Part shown: in pieces, positions 21,111-22,891 of the stretch
Numbering within the stretch: position 1 is the first letter of the stretch
Layout of the letters: every line of letters starts with the position of its first letter
Assembly: GCA_044350415.1 (NCBI GenBank)
Contig: JBILHQ010000083.1
Coordinates: 1-22,891, forward strand
Direction of reading: 5' to 3'
Origin: M3007 sp044350415
GTDB taxonomy: Bacteria > Bacteroidota > Bacteroidia > Chitinophagales > Saprospiraceae
Length of the DNA stretch: 22,891 nt
Program-made: the position numbers and the translations under genes
Notes under the pieces: model-generated
Seen by the model: only the letters and a program-made list of their open reading frames with translations
The model's database searches: none
Told to the model about the DNA's origin: nothing

Positions 21111-22461
21111 TCCTGCTACGGCCGAAATAATTACCCATATCGATGAGGATACGGCATCCACGCTGCACGCCAAATTTGCCCAATTAAAATCAGGACAAGC
21201 AGCATGGCGACAGGTCAGTCTTCAAAACCGCATTGCCATCCTTCAAAAATTCTCCGCTTTATTAAAAGAGAATATAGAAACCTGCGCCGACATTTTAACC
21301 TCGGAAGTGGGTAAACCGCTCCAGCAATCGCGCAACGAAATAAATGGTGCCTGCAGCCGTATTGCCTGGCTCACCGCCAACGCGGAAAAATACCTGAGCG
21401 ATGAAATCATGACCCAAGATGAGGGCCTCACGGAAAAAATAGTATACGAACCCTTGGGTGTGGTGTGCAATATTTCCGCCTGGAATTATCCATACCTGGT
21501 GGGGGTGAATGTTTTTGTGCCTGCTCTCTTAGCGGGGAATAGTTGCATGTATAAACCATCGGAATTCGCCACTTTAACCGGGCTGCAAATCGAAGGTTTA
21601 TTGTTGGAAGCCGGTGTCCCTGAAAATGTTTTTCAAGTGGCTATTGGCGATAAAGTCGTGGGTGAAATACTTTTGGGACTGCCTTTTAATGGCTATTTCT
21701 TCACTGGTTCGGGCAAAACCGGCAAATATATCTACGAGAAAGTCGCCCCGAAAATGGTGCCTTGTCAACTCGAGCTCGGCGGTAAAGACCCGCTCTACAT
21801 TGCCGACGATATCATCGATATTGCCAGCGTGGCTGCCGGCACTGCAGACGGTGCCTTCTACAACAACGGACAAAGTTGCTGTGCGGTTGAGCGCATTTAT
21901 GTCCACGAGAAAATTTACGATCAATATGTCGAAGCGTTCGTGAACGAGGTAAAAACGTATAAAATGGGCTTACCCACCGATGATGGGATCTATATCGGCC
22001 CTTTGTCCCGCGAAGCCCAATTGGCTTTTCTTGAAACCCAGGTAAAGGATGCTCACGATAAAGGCGCAAAAATCCTGACCGGCGGCCACCGCGCAGACAG
22101 GGCAGGTTTTTATTTTGAACCAACCGTATTGGTGAATGTGAACCACCAAATGGACATTATGCGCAGCGAGAGTTTTGGCCCGGTGATCGGGATCATGAAA
22201 GTCAAAGATGATACGGAAGCGCTTCAACTCATGCAGGACACCGAATACGGCTTGACGGCTGGCGTATACACAGCCTCCCGGGAACGCGCCGAAAAAATAC
22301 TCGCCCAAATACAAACTGGCTCTGCTTACTGGAACTGCTGCGACCGCGTCAGTGCGCCATTGCCCTGGAGCGGAAGGGGGCAGTCGGGATTTGGAGCCAC
22401 CTTGTCGCATGCGGGATTACGCGCATTTACGCAGGTGAAAGGATACCATTTGCGGGGGTAA
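21097..22461 (+). CDS. NAD(P)-dependent aldehyde dehydrogenase
   Basis: A 454-residue ALDH superfamily enzyme. The start ATG 21097 gives MQITNPATAEIITHI; the longer open frame upstream overlaps the hydrolase gene and has no family similarity. The key residues are visible: Asn130 (ISAWNYPY), Lys153 (MYKPSE), the FFTGSGKTGK cofactor turn, Glu226 (QLELGGKDP), and nucleophile Cys261 in NNGQSCC; Glu to Cys spacing of 35 is normal. A second Cys follows directly. The C-terminus (APLPWSGRGQSGFG) is standard. It would turn the gamma-glutamylated aldehyde into the acid, which the hydrolase then splits. It is the last gene of the operon; I see no hairpin terminator after it. Confidence 0.9.
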   Translation: MQITNPATAEIITHIDEDTASTLHAKFAQLKSGQAAWRQVSLQNRIAILQKFSALLKENIETCADILTSEVGKPLQQSRNEINGACSRIAWLTANAEKYLSDEIMTQDEGLTEKIVYEPLGVVCNISAWNYPYLVGVNVFVPALLAGNSCMYKPSEFATLTGLQIEGLLLEAGVPENVFQVAIGDKVVGEILLGLPFNGYFFTGSGKTGKYIYEKVAPKMVPCQLELGGKDPLYIADDIIDIASVAAGTADGAFYNNGQSCCAVERIYVHEKIYDQYVEAFVNEVKTYKMGLPTDDGIYIGPLSREAQLAFLETQVKDAHDKGAKILTGGHRADRAGFYFEPTVLVNVNHQMDIMRSESFGPVIGIMKVKDDTEALQLMQDTEYGLTAGVYTASRERAEKILAQIQTGSAYWNCCDRVSAPLPWSGRGQSGFGATLSHAGLRAFTQVKGYHLRG

Positions 22462-22463
22462 CC

Positions 22464-22595
22464 TTAATTCAAAAGCGTAACGGTCCCTTCCCAATGATAC
22501 GGTTCACCCCGTGGTCCCAGCATGGTAATATTATACACATAAACGCCCGGCAAAAAGGGCAGTTCTGTCCCATGCTTCTGCACAAATATTCTATT
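22464..22595 (-). pseudogene. Minus-strand fragment of a gliding-motility-associated (CHU_C) C-terminal domain
   Basis: On the minus strand the frame from an upstream stop (22596-22598) to the TAA at 22464-22466 reads FVQKHGTELPFLPGVYVYNI, then TMLGPRGEPYHWEGTVTLLN. The pattern PxGVYVY...G....GTVTL at the very end of a protein is that of the CHU_C/T9SS type B sorting domain. No start or body of such a protein lies upstream on that strand within the window, so it is a broken-off tail facing the aldehyde dehydrogenase gene. The match covers only some 40 residues, hence moderate confidence. Confidence 0.5.
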
Positions 22596-22625
22596 TTAAA
22601 TTATTATTACAATTTAACACTTGTT

Positions 22626-22659
22626 TTGCGGCAAGAACCAGATCTGCTGCTTACCTTTA
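22626..22659 (+). promoter_or_regulatory. Weak promoter candidate for the terminal secreted-protein gene
   Basis: TTG at 22626-22628, a 23-base spacer and TACCTTTA at 22652-22659 differ from the Bacteroidota consensus only at the last base of TAnnTTTG. It is correctly placed upstream of the final ORF. Confidence 0.35.
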
Positions 22660-22686
22660 GTAATTATTAACCAAAATAGAAAAATT

Positions 22687-22891
22687 ATGAAACATTTTCT
22701 CCTTTCTCCTTTCTCCTTTCTCCTTTCTTTAAATCGTATTTTAATTAAGAAAAAGATGGCAGCGTTTCTTGTCTTTTTCTGTATCAGTGTGCTAAGTTGG
22801 GCACAAGATGTATGCAATGACTGGTCTATTCACATTTCTGAGATTAAATTGGGAACAGCCTCTCAAGGGCCTCCTGATCTGGATTGTATGG
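22687..22891 (+). CDS. 5' end of a secreted-protein gene (3' truncated by window edge)
   Basis: The frame is open from ATG 22687 to the edge, 68 codons. Two starts are possible. From 22687 the first 20 or so residues are encoded by a heptamer repeat (HFLLSPFSFLLS) and are not convincing. From ATG 22756 the product is MAAFLVFFCISVLSWAQ, a signal peptide with the Gln-after-cleavage pattern typical of Bacteroidota, followed by DVCNDWSIHISEIKLGT. The mature protein is too short here to assign. I prefer the 22756 start; the upstream ATG would matter only if translation is meant to run through the repeat. Confidence 0.55.
   Translation, partial: MKHFLLSPFSFLLSLNRILIKKKMAAFLVFFCISVLSWAQDVCNDWSIHISEIKLGTASQGPPDLDCM
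22696..22723 (+). repeat. Heptanucleotide tandem repeat, four perfect TTTCTCC copies
   Basis: Four identical seven-base units at 22696-22702, 22703-22709, 22710-22716 and 22717-22723, followed by a partial unit TTTCT. The array begins 6 bases after the ATG at 22687. Seven is not a multiple of three, so any gain or loss of a unit shifts the frame between that ATG and the signal peptide. Confidence 0.9.

Noticed and set aside
16538..22461. Classical putrescine (Puu) degradation operon
   Set aside because: There is no PuuB-type amine oxidase; an iron alcohol dehydrogenase and an Eat-like permease are present instead, which fits an amino alcohol better.
16538..22461. Cobalamin-dependent eut microcompartment locus
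   Set aside because: No EutB/EutC lyase or shell-protein gene is present; only the permease resembles ethanolamine uptake.

Overview
The window is from a Bacteroidota genome, most likely of the Saprospiria type; that placement is tentative and rests on gene content and promoter style. The signs are a type IX secretion (T9SS) sorting tail, a fragment resembling the gliding-motility-associated (CHU_C) C-terminus, signal peptides ending in Gln, a PAS-LuxR regulator, Rpn and Uma2-type accessory genes, and several matches to the Bacteroidota promoter TTG-N17-23-TAnnTTTG. Nearly every gene is on the + strand.

Region 1 (1-9974) is the distal half of a respiratory complex I operon, nuoG-H-I-J-K-L-M-N, closed by a hairpin terminator. 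It is interrupted by accessory DNA. Just before nuoG lie the end of an OLD/ABC-like AAA ATPase and a DUF3226-like TOPRIM protein. Between nuoG and nuoH is a collapsed gene that reads as both ends of a Uma2-type nuclease. Between nuoH and nuoI is a possible antitoxin tail and a Doc (death-on-curing) toxin gene that has lost its catalytic centre. A heptanucleotide repeat and an inverted repeat sit between nuoM and nuoN.

Region 2 (about 9975-15120) carries a PAS-LuxR regulator preceded by two identical 19-bp direct repeats. It is followed by an 18-bp palindrome abutting a consensus promoter, which drives a two-gene surface-protein operon: a small T9SS cargo protein, then a collagen-like protein, with ATGA overlap. 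Next is a lipoprotein with an EGF domain and three copies of a six-cysteine module, ended by a strong hairpin.

Region 3 (15215-16424) is a two-gene unit of an Rpn family PD-(D/E)XK nuclease and a divergent GIY-YIG protein with ATGA overlap.

Region 4 (16474-22461) is a tightly packed five-gene operon: ethanolamine-type permease, glutamine-synthetase-like gamma-glutamylamide synthetase, iron-containing alcohol dehydrogenase, class I glutamine amidotransferase (gamma-glutamyl hydrolase), and aldehyde dehydrogenase. Together these would import an amino alcohol, mask its amine with glutamate, oxidise the alcohol to aldehyde and acid, and release an amino acid (glycine if the substrate is ethanolamine) plus glutamate. 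No cobalamin-dependent ammonia-lyase or microcompartment gene is present in the window. This is the most interesting system here.

Region 5 (22462-22891) holds a minus-strand CHU_C-like tail fragment and the 5' end of a secreted protein gene with a heptanucleotide tandem repeat just inside its first possible start.
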